A DNA stretch of 64,000 nucleotides, from NCBI GenBank assembly GCA_027924645.1, contig BSBN01000781.1, positions 3,658,001-3,722,000 on the forward strand. The letters are read 5' to 3'. This DNA is from Cunninghamia lanceolata (lineage: Eukaryota; Streptophyta; Pinopsida; Cupressales; Cupressaceae). Position numbers and translations under genes: made by a program. The notes beneath the pieces are model-generated. The model did no database searches. It had not been told where the DNA came from and was given only the letters and a program-made list of their open reading frames with translations. The first letter of the stretch is position 1. Every line of letters starts with the position of its first letter. Shown one piece after another: positions 11,462 to 22,183 of the stretch.

Positions 11462-12140
11462 AAGAAATGCTACTATGTCCAAGAAGCTAGTGAAGAAGGA
11501 GTCATAGATGATGAATCTGATCATGGAAGTTCCACTGAAAATTATTAGGTATTCATTACTATGAAAGAAGAAGATCTGGTGCCTATTAAATCTGCTAGTT
11601 GTGCAAATGTGGAAAGTGCCTTGGTTGCTGAGGTTGTAGAAAAAGATGAATGGGTAATTGATAGTAGATGTTCTCATCATATGACTGGTGATAAAAGTAA
11701 GTTTGTAAGCTTTGAAAAATATGAAGGTGGAATTGTGAAATTTGGAGACAACTCAGCTGGTAGAATCTGTGGCAGAGGATCTATCTCTTTTGATGGTAAG
11801 AATAACACTAATGATGTACTATATGTGGAAGGATTGAAGCATAATATTCTTAGTGTTGGACAGTTGGTTGACAAGGGTTATGATCTCCAATTCAAGGATG
11901 GAAAATGCAGAATCTTGGAAAGCTCTAGAACTAAAATTGCATCTGGTACTCAGACTAGAGGTAACATCTTTTATTTAAGTAGTTCTAGCAAAAGTTGTTT
12001 GATTGCTCAGATTGATTAGAGTTGGTTATGGCATAGGAGAATGTGTCATGTGAATTTTGATAACATTTTCAAGATAAGTTCTACTCAGGCTGTGAGAGAT
12101 CTTCCAAAACTTGTGAAACTGGTTGATAGCATGTGTAGAG
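11462..12140 (+). pseudogene. Copia protease region, element B
   Basis: Aspartic protease domain of Pol. WVIDSRCSHHMTGD at about 11650-11690 is the active-site region, but the usual D-S-G reads D-S-R (codon AGA), which should abolish activity. LYVEGLKHNILSVGQL and the GNIFYL segment are the usual downstream landmarks. A stop at 12017-12019 precedes the start of the integrase zinc-binding motif (LWHRRMCHVNF). Confidence 0.85.
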
Positions 12141-12979
12141 AATGTTAATTGGGTAAACAGAACAAAATTTCATTTAACAGTAAAGAACAATTTTTAAGTG
12201 GACGGATGGAACTTGTGCATACTGATCTATGTGGCCCTGCTAGAATTAGGAGTGTGCAAGGAGATGGCTATTTTATGTTGCTAATTGATGATTACTCCTG
12301 GATGATGTGGGTAACCTTCTTGAGAGAAAAATCAGAAGCTCTTCACAAGTTTAAGGTGTTAAAGGTTATGGTGGAAAATGCGATTGGTGAAAAAATAAAG
12401 TGTCCAAGATCTGACAGAGGTGGAGAATTTACCTCCGGTGAGTTTGATACATTCTATGAAAAGCGTGGAATAAAAAGATAGTTATATGCTCCTAGGACTC
12501 CTCAGCAGAATGGATTTGTGGAAAAAAAGAACCAGACCATTCAAGAAGCTACCAGGACCATGATGATGGAAGCAAATGCTCCACAAACCTATTGGAGAGA
12601 AGCTGTGAGTACTATTGTCTTTAATCTTAACTAGGTATAGATCAAAGGCAATTCTGGTAAGACACCTTATGAATTATGGTTTGGTCATCCTCCTACTGTG
12701 AAATATTTAAGAGTTTTTGGTAGTAAATGCTATATCAAAAGAGATGAGGATCTAGAGAAGTTTGATACAAGAAGTGATGAAGGAATATTTCTGGGTTACT
12801 CTACTCAAAGCAAGGCATACCGGTACTATAACAAGAGATTGAAAAAGATTGTTGAAAGTGCTAATCTCAGAGTTGATGAGAGCAAAGAGAAATCTTTCAA
12901 GTCTTGTAGATATGATTCAGATGATCAAGATGAAACTCAAAATCAAGGAAGACAAGTTCAAACTCAGACTCAGATCTAG
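12020..12979 (+). pseudogene. Copia integrase, element B
   Basis: H-H-C-C zinc domain: WHRRMCH at about 12030-12050, then CREC just before a TAA at about 12147. The rve core follows with HTDLCGP (first Asp), SDRGGEF (second Asp) and a GFVEKKNQT segment holding the catalytic Glu, so the D-D-E set is visible. Stops occur at 12479-12481 and about 12635. The C-terminal part (KYLRVFGSKCYIKR, GIFLGYSTQSKAYRYYN) is typical of copia integrase. It ends at a TAG at 12977. Confidence 0.87.
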
Positions 12980-13159
12980 ATTGATCTAGAATACCCAGTA
13001 ACTCAAGAAGTTAGTGCAGATGTTGAGGAACAAGCTTAAGAATTAGAAGTTCAAACAAATCCCAAAACTCCCAGGTATGTAAGGTTGAATCATTCTGAAA
13101 ATCAAATCATAGGAGATAGAAACAAATGTGTTCAAACTAGAAGAAGAATTGCTAAAGAT

Positions 13160-14722
13160 TAAGAGGATATTTGTCTGATTTCAAAGATTAAACCAAAATT
13201 AGTAGGCGAATCTTGCAATGATGAATATTGGGTAAAAGCAATGGAAGAAGAATTAATGTAAATTGAAAGAATCACACTTGGGATCTTGTTCCTAGACTTG
13301 AAGAAAAAAATGAGATTGGCACTAAATGGGTCTTCCAAAATAAACTAAATGAGGATGGTGAATTTGTGAGAAACAAAGTAAGGTTGGTGTGTAAAGGATA
13401 CTCTCAAGTGTAAGGAATTGAGTTTGAAGAAACTTTTAATCTAGTGGCAAGAATAGAGGTATTCAGATTATTTCTTGCATTTGCTACTTATAAAGATTTC
13501 AAGGTCTATCAAATTGATGTCAAATCAACATTCCTAAATGGAGAATTGGAAGAAGAAGTCTACATTGAGCAACTAGAAGGATTTTAATTGTCTAATCAGA
13601 GAAATATGGTCTACAAGTTGAGAAAAGGATTGTATGGACTCAAATAATCCCGAAGAGCTTGGTATGCAAGATTAGATAAGTATTTGCTAAAGCTAGGATA
13701 TAGCAAAGACATTGCTGACAATAATCTTTACTTCAAGATTGATCATGAGCACATTCTGATTGTTGAGGTATTTGTTGATGATATCATTTTTGGTGGAAAT
13801 GAGAGTATGTGCAAAACATTTGCTGATCAGATGCAGACTGAATTTGAGATTTCCATGTTTGGTGAAATGCATTTCTTCTTAGGTCTGCAAATCATTCAGT
13901 CAAATAAAGGTATCTTCATATCTCAATCTAAGTATGTGAGAGAATTGTTGAAAAAGTTTGGAATGGAATATTCAAAGCCTGTGGGTACACCCATGATAAC
14001 CGAATGTATGTTGAGTAAAGATGATGATTCCTCTAAGGCAAATAAGAAAAGGTATAGATCAATAATTAGAGAATTGCTCTATCTAACTCAAACTAAACCT
14101 GATATCATTAATGTAGTTAGACTTGTTACTAGATTTCAACCTGATCCTAGAGAATCCCATGTTGTAGCAGTCAAAAGAATTTTTAGATATCTCAAATGGA
14201 CACTTGATTATGGCTTATGGTATCCCAAGGATAATAACTTCACTCTTGATGCTTACACAAATGTTGATTGGGCAGGAGATGCGGATGACAGGAAAAGTAC
14301 TAGTGGTGGTGCATTCTTCTTGGGAAGGATATTGGTCTCTTGGATGAGCAAAAAGCAAGAAGCAATATCTCTGTTTACTATAGAGGTAGAGTATATAGCA
14401 GCAACAAACCATTGTACTCAAGTTCTGTGGATGAAGCAAATGTTGAAAGACATTAGAATTGCTTGAGGAGCTTCTTACAATCTTCTGTGATAATTCAAGT
14501 GCAATAAGCATCTCAAAGAATCCGGTGTTGCATTCAAAGACAAGGCATATATCAATCAAGTTTCACTTCTTGAGAGAGAAGGTTAATGAGAATGAAGTCA
14601 TATTGGAGTTTGTTTCTTCAAAGGATCAGATTGTGGATATTTTCACTAAGCCTCTACCTAAGGATACTTTTGAGTATCTTAGAGAGAAGTTAGAGGTTAT
14701 TACCCCTCTTAATCAGAACTAA
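13160..14722 (+). pseudogene. Copia reverse transcriptase and RNase H, element B
   Basis: RVT_2-type RT. After several stops in the first 400 bases, a long open stretch (13684-14466) holds the catalytic FVDDIIFGG, FLGLQI and the thumb region. RNase H follows with VDWAGDADDRKSTSG, an EVEYIAA segment and, after a frameshift near 14459, FCDNSSAI. The Asp-Glu-Asp set is therefore present but split over two frames. The typical tail with DIFTKPLP ends at the TAA at 14720. Confidence 0.88.
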
Positions 14723-14796
14723 GATGCACTAGGGTGCATCAGTTCAGTGGAATTCATAGTCATATCTTGTGATCCAGATTGATGTTAAGGAGATAC

Positions 14797-15052
14797 TAAG
14801 GGGGAGTAGTCAGTATACAAATTTTGAGATCAATTTGAAACAAAAAGGGGGAGAAAAGGCTGCAAATATGTGCCCATTTCCATTGATGTCAAAGGGGGAG
14901 AGAAGTCATGTGAAAAACTAGTTGCTGATAAAAGGGGGAGCTGTAAAGAAAAATGGTTGTAGGTGTGATAAGATAAAGGGGAGAAGTTCTTTTCTTGATG
15001 GTTGAATCATTTTTTCACATCATATGTTGCCATCAATGACAAAGGGGGAGAT
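14797..15052 (+). promoter_or_regulatory. Six polypurine tracts, element B
   Basis: AAGGGGGAG-type words at about 14798, 14843, 14891, 14931, 14975 and 15041. The last (AAAGGGGGAGAT) touches the 3' LTR at 15053 and is the expected plus-strand primer. The extra copies upstream parallel those in A (1132-1297) and C (52083-52245). Confidence 0.8.
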
Positions 15053-15354
15053 TGTTGCAAATATGTGCCTAATTGGTGTTGTCATTGATGTCAACATATC
15101 CTTGTTGCCATTGGTGTCAACTATATCCTATTTTGTTGTCTATTTAGAAGACTGGAATGTTGAGGATATTGAGAAAATTAATGAAGATCAATGTATGCAG
15201 ACCATATGGCTATGTAGAGGATTGTCTAAAGTAGTTCTATTTACATTTTGAGAGGTTCGCATGAAGATTTGAAGAAGATATGGCCATCTAAATTGAACCA
15301 GGTTTTGCTATGTTCAGAAGAGATAGAGTGACAGTAAATTGGTCTGGATTGCTC
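15053..15354 (+). repeat. Truncated 3' LTR of element B
   Basis: Bases 15053-15354 follow the first 302 bases or so of the 5' LTR (9145 on). The match stops abruptly at 15354, and about 1,060 bases of the LTR are missing. Confidence 0.88.
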
Positions 15355-15396
15355 TGGTCTAGTATTCAGATTATTTATTGCATTTTCTACTTACAA
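15355..15396. other. Filler segment copied from copia pol
   Basis: About 42 bases between the truncated B LTR and the truncated II LTR. Bases 15361-15397 match 13458-13494 inside the RT gene of element B at 33 of 37 positions. It belongs to neither neighbour and looks like templated filler at a repaired break. Confidence 0.6.
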
Positions 15397-15763
15397 ACCA
15401 AACAACATTGAATGATGTGCCTTTTAACTTCAAAAGTCATGAAATACTTTGTATGTTTTCTCCTTTAGCTGATTATCTAAGATTGTTAAGATGCTTTGTT
15501 CTAGGAAAATAGTTAATCTTTTGATAGAGATAACTTTCCAATAACTGATCCAAATGCTCTAAAATTTTGATATGATGTGCATGAATGTGTCTAGATGCTA
15601 AGTCCAGCTCCACAAGATCTGAAATACTATTGCAGTAGAATGTGAACCAAGATACAAAAACTGCTATTGACTAGACTGCTTGGAAACTAAAAAGAAACAA
15701 ACTAAAATGCAAATATTTTTGGTTGATGCAAGATTGCTCTTGAACTAGGGATCTCCTGCATCA
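15397..15763 (-). repeat. Truncated 3' LTR of chromovirus II
   Basis: Matches 21060-21444. On the - strand it opens with TGATGCAGGAG. The inner 490 bases or so of the LTR are lost at the junction with element B. Confidence 0.85.
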
Positions 15764-15794
15764 GACATTTGGGGTTATTGAAAAAGTGAGTCCC

Positions 15795-15990
15795 TCAATT
15801 TGTTGGGGCTAGAGGAAAACCAAGACGGTCCACCTCAACCTGAGAAATCCAAGATGAATCTTCTTCCAGTCTATCTTTCCACTTCAAAAGGTATTCTTTG
15901 TATTGTCTTCCTCTGGTACTGCGTCCAACTCTACTATCCAAAATGTCTTCAATCTACTCCGGTGCTTGTTGTGGTAACTGCTTCTTCAAG
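15795..15990 (-). pseudogene. Chromodomain, chromovirus II
   Basis: C-terminal chromodomain of Pol: EDILDSRVGRSTRGRQYKEY, then LLKWKDR and DSSWI, with the stop at 15795-15797. Such domains are thought to steer integration to particular chromatin. The aromatic cage positions Y, W and W are visible. Confidence 0.85.
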
Positions 15991-17270
15991 TCTTCTTCAA
16001 TGTTGTCATTAAAATTTGCTTCATGATACTAATATAGGTCTGTAATGTTGAAACTAGGTGATATACTCAATGTCTCCGATAACTCTACTTCATATGCATT
16101 TCCTGAATCAAAATTTCTAAGTATCTTGCAAGGTCCAAACTTCTTCATTTTCAACTTGTTATAAGTCCCTACTGGAAATCTTTCTTTTCTCAAGTATACC
16201 ATCACTTCATCTCCAACTGCAAATTCCTTGTGTCTCTTCTTCTCATCTACCTTCTCCTTATACTTGATGTTCATCTCTTCCAAATGTTTCTTCACCTGAT
16301 TATGCATTGTCTCCATATGTCCTACAAATTCTTCTACTTCTGCACTTCTCTTATCTTCCATACTAATATCTCTCAACTATGTCACTCCTCTAGGGTTTAC
16401 TCTGGTAAAAATTTCAAAATGTGTTCTTTTGGTACTCCTATTCACTAAATTATTGTATGCAAACTTTGCTTGTGAAAGAATCAAATCCTAACTTCCTGCC
16501 TTCTCTCCAACCAAGCATCTCAACAAGTTTCCCAAACTCCTATTCACTACCTCTGTCTGTCCATCAGCCTGTGGATGAAATGTTGAACTAAACTTCAAAT
16601 CTATCTTCATCTTCTTCCAAAGTGTCTTCCAAATATATCCAAGAAATCTTGTGTCTCTGTCTAAAATTATGCTCTTAGGTAATCTATGCAATCTGACAAT
16701 CTCCTTGAAAAATAGGTTAGCTACATGCACTACATCAGTTGTCTTCTTACAAGGTATGAAATGGTACCATCTTTGAAAATTTGTCCACCACTACAAATAT
16801 TGAATCATGTCCTCTTTGTGTCTTCAGCAATCCCATTACAAAATCCATACTTATGTCTTCCCAAGGTCTCTCCGGTATTGTCAAAGGTTTATACAATCTA
16901 GTATTTTGACTACTCCCTTTTGCAACTTGACAAACTCTACAACTTTGTACAAATTTTCTAACATCCTTATGTATCTGAGGCCAAAAGTAATTTTCACTTA
17001 TCAAAGCCACCATCTTATCAATGCTAAATATTCCTACCAATCCACCACTGTGTTTCTCTTTGATCAAATTGTCTCTCATGGAACTTCTAGGTATGCATAA
17101 CTGATTTCCTCTGAACAACATATCTTCCTAAATGAAATAATCAAACCACTTACTCCTATCTATCACAATAGGTTCTTTACATGTTTTCCAAGGTTCTACA
17201 AAATCAAGATCTTCCACATACATGTTCTTCAATTCTTCAAATCCCAACACTTCAATTCTCGTCTATGTCA
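15991..17270 (-). pseudogene. Integrase, chromovirus II
   Basis: From the N-terminal side: the zinc domain with EKHSGGL and CRVCQ (17121-16900); the catalytic core with ISMDFVMGL (first Asp) and LDRDTRF (second Asp); the [16 protein letters not shown] segment with the catalytic Glu, at about 16540-16570. The GPY/F-type C-terminal region ([18 protein letters not shown]) is at about 16110-16170. Frames change between these blocks and several stops intervene. Confidence 0.85.
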
Positions 17271-18400
17271 ACAAGTTTCTTCTCCTACTCCATGCATCTA
17301 CAACTTTGTTTGATTTTCCACTCCTATGCTTCAATACAAAGGTTTAACTCTACATGAACTCTACCCAACTCATATGTCTCTGATTCAACTTTCCTTGACT
17401 ATTCAAATATTGCAAGGCTTGATGATCTGTATACAACACAAACTCCTTAGCTAATAAGTAATGTCTCCACTTCTTCAAGGCTTGAATTATGTCATAGAAC
17501 TCCTGACCATAAACTGAATATCTTCTCCTTGTATCATTCAACATCTCACTAAAATATGCTATAGGTCTACCTTCTTGACTTAACACTGCATCTATTGCAT
17601 TTCCACTTGCATTACAATCTACTTGAAATACCTTATTAACATTTGGTAATTCCAAAATAGGTTGCTCTGTCACTTTCTGTTTCAACAATTCAAAAATTTA
17701 ATCTACTCCTGATGTCCACTTGAAATCTTTTCTGTCACCTCTCATTGTCTTTGTCATAGAGTTACATACTAAACTAAAATTTTTGATGAGCTTTCGATAG
17801 AAACTAGCCAATCCATGAAATGATCTGACTTCTCCAATTCTCTCTAGTGTAGGCGATTCAACAATTGCTCTCACTTTCTCAAGGTCCATCTTCAATCCTT
17901 TCGTAGAAATCACAAATCCCAAATATACCAACTCTTCATAAAACTACACTTCTTGATGTTTATGAGCAATTTCTCTTCTCTCAGTCTCTGCAATACTTGT
18001 CTCAGGTGCCACAAATGTTCTTCATTTGTCTTGCTGAAAATCAGAATGTCATCCAAATATACAATAACAGACTAACCCAAGAATTTCTTCAAAACTTCAT
18101 TCATCAATCTCATGAAAGTACTTGGTGCATTTGTCAATCCAAAAGGCATCACTAACCACTCATACAACCCTTCATTTGTCTTAAAAGAAGTCTTCCATTC
18201 ATATCCTTCTCTGATTCTGATATGATGGTATCCACTCTTCAAATCTATCTTTGTGAAATATCTTTCTCCACTCAAACTATCCATGATATCATCCATCCTA
18301 GGTAAAGGAAATATATACTTAACTGTGATCTTGTTTATTGCTTGAGTCTATACACATTCTCTATTCTTCATCTTTCTTTGGTACTAACACTGCAAGCACT
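17271..18400 (-). pseudogene. Reverse transcriptase and RNase H, chromovirus II
   Basis: RT with [20 protein letters not shown] (18296 down), [13 protein letters not shown] and YLDD encoded at 18048-18059. RNase H follows (17688-17350) with FQVDCNASGNAI, AYFSEML and VLYTDHQALQYLN. The conserved Asp positions are mostly present (the first reads VDCNASG for a usual DASG). At about 18325-18335 the motif before the RT fingers has lost two bases where the related copies I and V carry a TGA. Confidence 0.85.
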
Positions 18401-18453
18401 TCACAATGACTCAAACTTTCTCTGATCAAACCCTTCCTCAACAACTCTTGTAT

Positions 18454-19230
18454 CTATCCATTCAATTCTTCATTCTCTACCGGTGTCATTTTGTGTGCTA
18501 CTTTGTTAGGCAAACTAGCTCTAGGTATAAGGTCCATGTGATGACTGATACTCTTGATTGGTGGCAATCCTTTAGGTACATTGTCTGATATGATGTCTTC
18601 ATACTTTGTTGGCAATTCAGTTATCTCCTCTGGTTGTGATTCTTCAGTCTCCTTCAATGTTTCAGGCTTCTTACGGATCAAAGCATAACACATATTCTCA
18701 TGTCTCAAACCATCTAGAAATTTCCTTCCATCTAACAAATAGATTCTAGCATTCCCACATACTTCACTCTTAGGATCATCTTCCAAAGGGATCAAAGTAA
18801 TTCTCTTTCTATTTGATGTTATAGTGTATGTATTCTTTCTCCCATCATGTATAGCTTTTCTATCATACTGCCAAGGTCTACCCAACAAGATACAACATAC
18901 ATCCATAGGAATAATATCATACAATACTTCATCATGTTAAGATCCAATATGAAATTTCACCAAACATTGTTCACTCACTAGTACCTTCTAATCATCCTAA
19001 ATCCATGCTATCTAATAGGGCTTAGGGTGTTTCAATCTTTCCAACTTCAGCTTAGTCAGCATCTCTTCTGAAACTAGGTTATTAGAACTAACACTATCAA
19101 TTACAACTTTACAACATTTATCTCCTGATTTGCATCTAGTTCTAAACAAGCTTTTCCTCTATGGTGGTTCCTCATTCGTCTCTGCTTGAAATAGTACTCT
19201 CATCATGACAAGTGATTCTCCTTTCTTAGG
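18454..19230 (-). pseudogene. Protease and linker to RT, chromovirus II
   Basis: Retropepsin-like region. The active-site motif reads V-I-D-S-V-S (about 19085-19110), with the Gly of D-S-G replaced by Val, so it should be inactive. Downstream MDVCCILLGRPWQYDR matches the MDACHMLLGRPW block of V. The linker (18924-18454) is open and leads to the RT with PVENEELNG. Confidence 0.8.
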
Positions 19231-20385
19231 TTCACCAACTAAACTAGGTGATCCAACAGGTTCTTCTTCCACATAGGCTACTCTTCCACTGTTCTCTATC
19301 CTCTTGCTTGTACTCCCTTGATTACATTCAAATGCCCTATGTCCTTCACCTCCACACTTAAAACAAGTTCCTTTGAATGTTCTCCTATCAGATCCTCTTC
19401 CTTCTCTTTTGTATCCTTCACTTGGGTATGGACTCAGATTTCTTCTGCGATAGAAAGTTTTGTCATCTCTCTGCTTTGCATTGTTATCTATGTCCTCCTT
19501 CTTGAATGTGTTCTCTTGTCTATTCTGCTCTGCATATGATCTTTCTCCTTCGGAAAATGTTCTACCTCTCTGAAATTTACCTTCTCTACCTCTCTATTTT
19601 TTATCATGCCTCTTATTTAGCTTTTCTTCAACCTTCAGAGTAAATTCATATGCTTCTTCCAGTGTTGCCATCCTTACCAAACTCAATTCTTCTTGAATGT
19701 TCAATCTCTATCCATTGATGTATCTAGCCACTTTCTCCTTTCTTGCTTCACTATGTCCTATCCTTATGATCATCTTATGAAATTCTTTAGTATACTCCTT
19801 CACAAATTTCTCCTTTTGTCTCAGGTTTTGCAATCTCTTCAACAGTTCCAACTCATAGTCATCAGGTATAAACTAGTTGTCCAATTTTGTCACCATCATG
19901 TCCCACTTTGTAATCTTTTCTTTTCCTCTTCTATTTCTATCCAACTGGACTTATTTCCACCATATAGCAACATGTTATTTTAGTTTTGTCTTTGAAAATT
20001 TGACCTTCTCTGGATCTTCAATTTCCTCATACTCAAAGTATTCTTCCATGTCATTTGTCCAGTCAATCAATTCTTCAGGATTCAAATTGCCAGTGTAATT
20101 TGGTACATCAACTCTAGGTATTTTTCTAATCTTTGAAATAGCTCACAACATCTTGACTTGGTTTGATTCTTCTTCTTCTTCTTCTTCTCCTAGGGTTTCA
20201 CCATTTTGATCAATGGATTGAAATTCTTCATCATTATCACTTTCAACATTAGGTCTAGGTGTAAGTCCTCTTCACCTATCTTCTTCAACAACATCCAAAT
20301 GAACTCACATGGTTTTCATTATCTCCATCGTCTCATCCATTCTACCAGCCATTGTTCCAACAACAGTGATTCTCCTCGGCGGCAT
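19231..20385 (-). pseudogene. Gag, chromovirus II
   Basis: The ATG at 20385 opens with MPPRRI, equivalent to MPPRRN in the related copy V-b. An acidic Glu run (about 20160-20185) is followed by the capsid core (ELIDWTNDMEEYFEYEE, VKEYTKEFHKMIIRIGH). The intact zinc knuckle CFKCGGEGHRAFEC is at about 19335-19375. Stops interrupt the core. Confidence 0.85.
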
Positions 20386-20574
20386 TCTTCATCGGATCAA
20401 GTGCAAACTGCCTCAAGTTCAGCGATTGAGATACAAGGTGACAATTGCCTCACAATCAGCGATCGGTTATAACACAAGTAACCTGCCTCAGATTCGGTGA
20501 TCTGTCCACAACAAGATCTCATGGAATTCCTTCACCAACTTCACTCAAATTACTCCCAAAGATTCAAACTTTCA

Positions 20575-20585
20575 CTCTGATACCA
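20575..20585 (-). promoter_or_regulatory. Primer binding site, chromovirus II
   Basis: The - strand reads TGGTATCAGAG, five bases inside the 5' LTR end at 20591. Initiator tRNA-Met type. Confidence 0.85.
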
Positions 20586-20590
20586 CTTGG

Positions 20591-21444
20591 TGTAGTCACG
20601 GTTAGGAAGGTCCACAAAGTGAACTATCTAGGTTGTGCAGCTAGAGCAAACACAATGAAAACAACTCAAAGATATAAAGCAAATATAAATTCAATCTTTC
20701 AGTTATTATAGAATTCAAATACAAATCAGCCGGCAACATGCGGGCTTACAATTAGGGCTCACAGGCCTGATTATAAAATATGCACAAGATATGGCTTTGA
20801 AGCTCCTTCACACAAATTCAAACTATCAACTATGAACTAATGATCTACTATTGAATCCTCTCTTAATTGCTTTCCTAGGCATCTTTTACATCATTATATA
20901 TCATCTCCAAAACATAAGATTCCTCTGCATCAGCCAAGGAAGGTCACAAACTCCAATGAAGAGATGTAACATGTGTACACTATAGGTTAGACCTAATTGA
21001 ATAGAGCTCCTCTGCAAATGAATGAAATGGTGTGCGGATCCTAGGGATGGTCAGCCATGAACCAAACAACATTGAATGATGTGTCTTTTAACTTTGCAAG
21101 TCATGAAATGCTCTACAAATCTTCTCCTTTAGTTGATTATCTAAGATTGTCAGGATGTTTTGATCTAAGAAAACAATCGATCTTCTGATAGTGATAACTT
21201 TCCGGTATCTAGTCCAAATGCTCTAAAATTTTGATATGATGTGCATGAATATGTCTAGATGCTAAGTCGAGCTCTACAAGATCTAAAATGCAACTACAGT
21301 AGAATGCGGACTAAGATATAGAAACTACTTTTGACTGGACTACCTAGAAACTGAAAAGAAACAAACTAAAATGAAAACAAACTAAAATGCAAATATTTTT
21401 GATTGATGCAAGATTGCTCTTGAACCAGGAATGCTCCTACATCA
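20591..21444 (-). repeat. 5' LTR of chromovirus II
   Basis: 854 bp. On the - strand it runs from TGATGTAGGAGC to GACTACA. The start is shared with the LTRs of I and V (TGATGCAGGAGCATC), but the bodies differ. Confidence 0.87.
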
Positions 21445-22183
21445 AAGAGGGAGAGGCCAACTTGGGCAAGGACCTAGAAGAGGAGGTTTCAGAGGAACTT
21501 GTTTCCAATGTGGAGAAGAAGGGCATCAAGCATACGAGTGTCCGCAACATCAAGGAAGGATGAATAGAGGACCTGGAGGTAATGCATGAGTTGCACATGT
21601 AGATGAAGATGTACAATCTAAGTATTCTGAAGATCCTGAAAGGGGAGAAACCCTAGTTGTTAGAAGAACCTTGTTGAATGAGGAGAAAGAACTAGATCAG
21701 AGGAAGAGTTTATTTTGTACAAGGTGCAAATGTGAAGGTAAGTGTTGTGATATTATTATTCATAGTGGAATCTTGTTTCAGAGGAGATGGTTAACAAGTT
21801 GAAGTTGACAAGAAGGCATCCACATCCATATCGGATTACATGGTTGTAGAAGGGCCATAGAGCTTTGGTCAATGAGCAGTGTTTGGTTAAGTTCAAGATT
21901 GGGGACTACCATGATGAGGTGTTGTGTGACATCATATCGATGGATGCATGTCATATGCTATTGGGGAGGTCATGGCAGTATGATAGGTGTGTTGTCCATG
22001 ATGGCCATGCAAATACCTATTCCCTAACAAAGGATGGAGTTTGCCATAAGTTGAAACCCTTGAAGGAGGTGGAAGAAAAGGTATGCAGTACTGTCATAAT
22101 TTGCTTGGTAGATGGTAGGAAATTTTTGGAGGGTATGAAGCATGGGCATCATTATTTTGCATTGATTCCTAAGATCAACTAGG
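21445..22183 (+). pseudogene. Gag zinc knuckle and protease, chromovirus I
   Basis: Continues gag from 9144. The knuckle CFQCGEEGHQAYEC (about 21508-21550) is intact. The protease active site, IIIDSGS in the V copies, reads IIIHSG and then loses about a dozen bases, shifting the frame (about 21755-21785). The later MDACHMLLGRSWQYDR block is open (21865-22182). Confidence 0.83.

Larger units (their letters stand above)
9145..15354 (+). mobile_element. Element B: Ty1/copia retrotransposon, 3' end truncated
   Basis: It has a 5' LTR (9145-10510), a Met-type primer site, gag, protease, integrase, RT and RNase H in copia order, six polypurine tracts and the first 302 bases of the 3' LTR. It is inserted in the gag of chromovirus I after 9144. 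The rest of its 3' LTR and its right flank were deleted. The long LTR and the multiple polypurine tracts recall Sireviruses, but I am not certain of the lineage. Confidence 0.9.
15397..21444 (-). mobile_element. Chromovirus II (Ty3/gypsy), - strand
   Basis: 5' LTR at 20591-21444, 3' LTR remnant at 15397-15763, and gag, protease, RT, RNase H, integrase and chromodomain between, all on the - strand. It sits in the gag of chromovirus I: sequence after 21444 resumes exactly at the region before the zinc knuckle. It is related to I and V but distinct. Many stops, mostly TAG and TAA. Confidence 0.88.
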
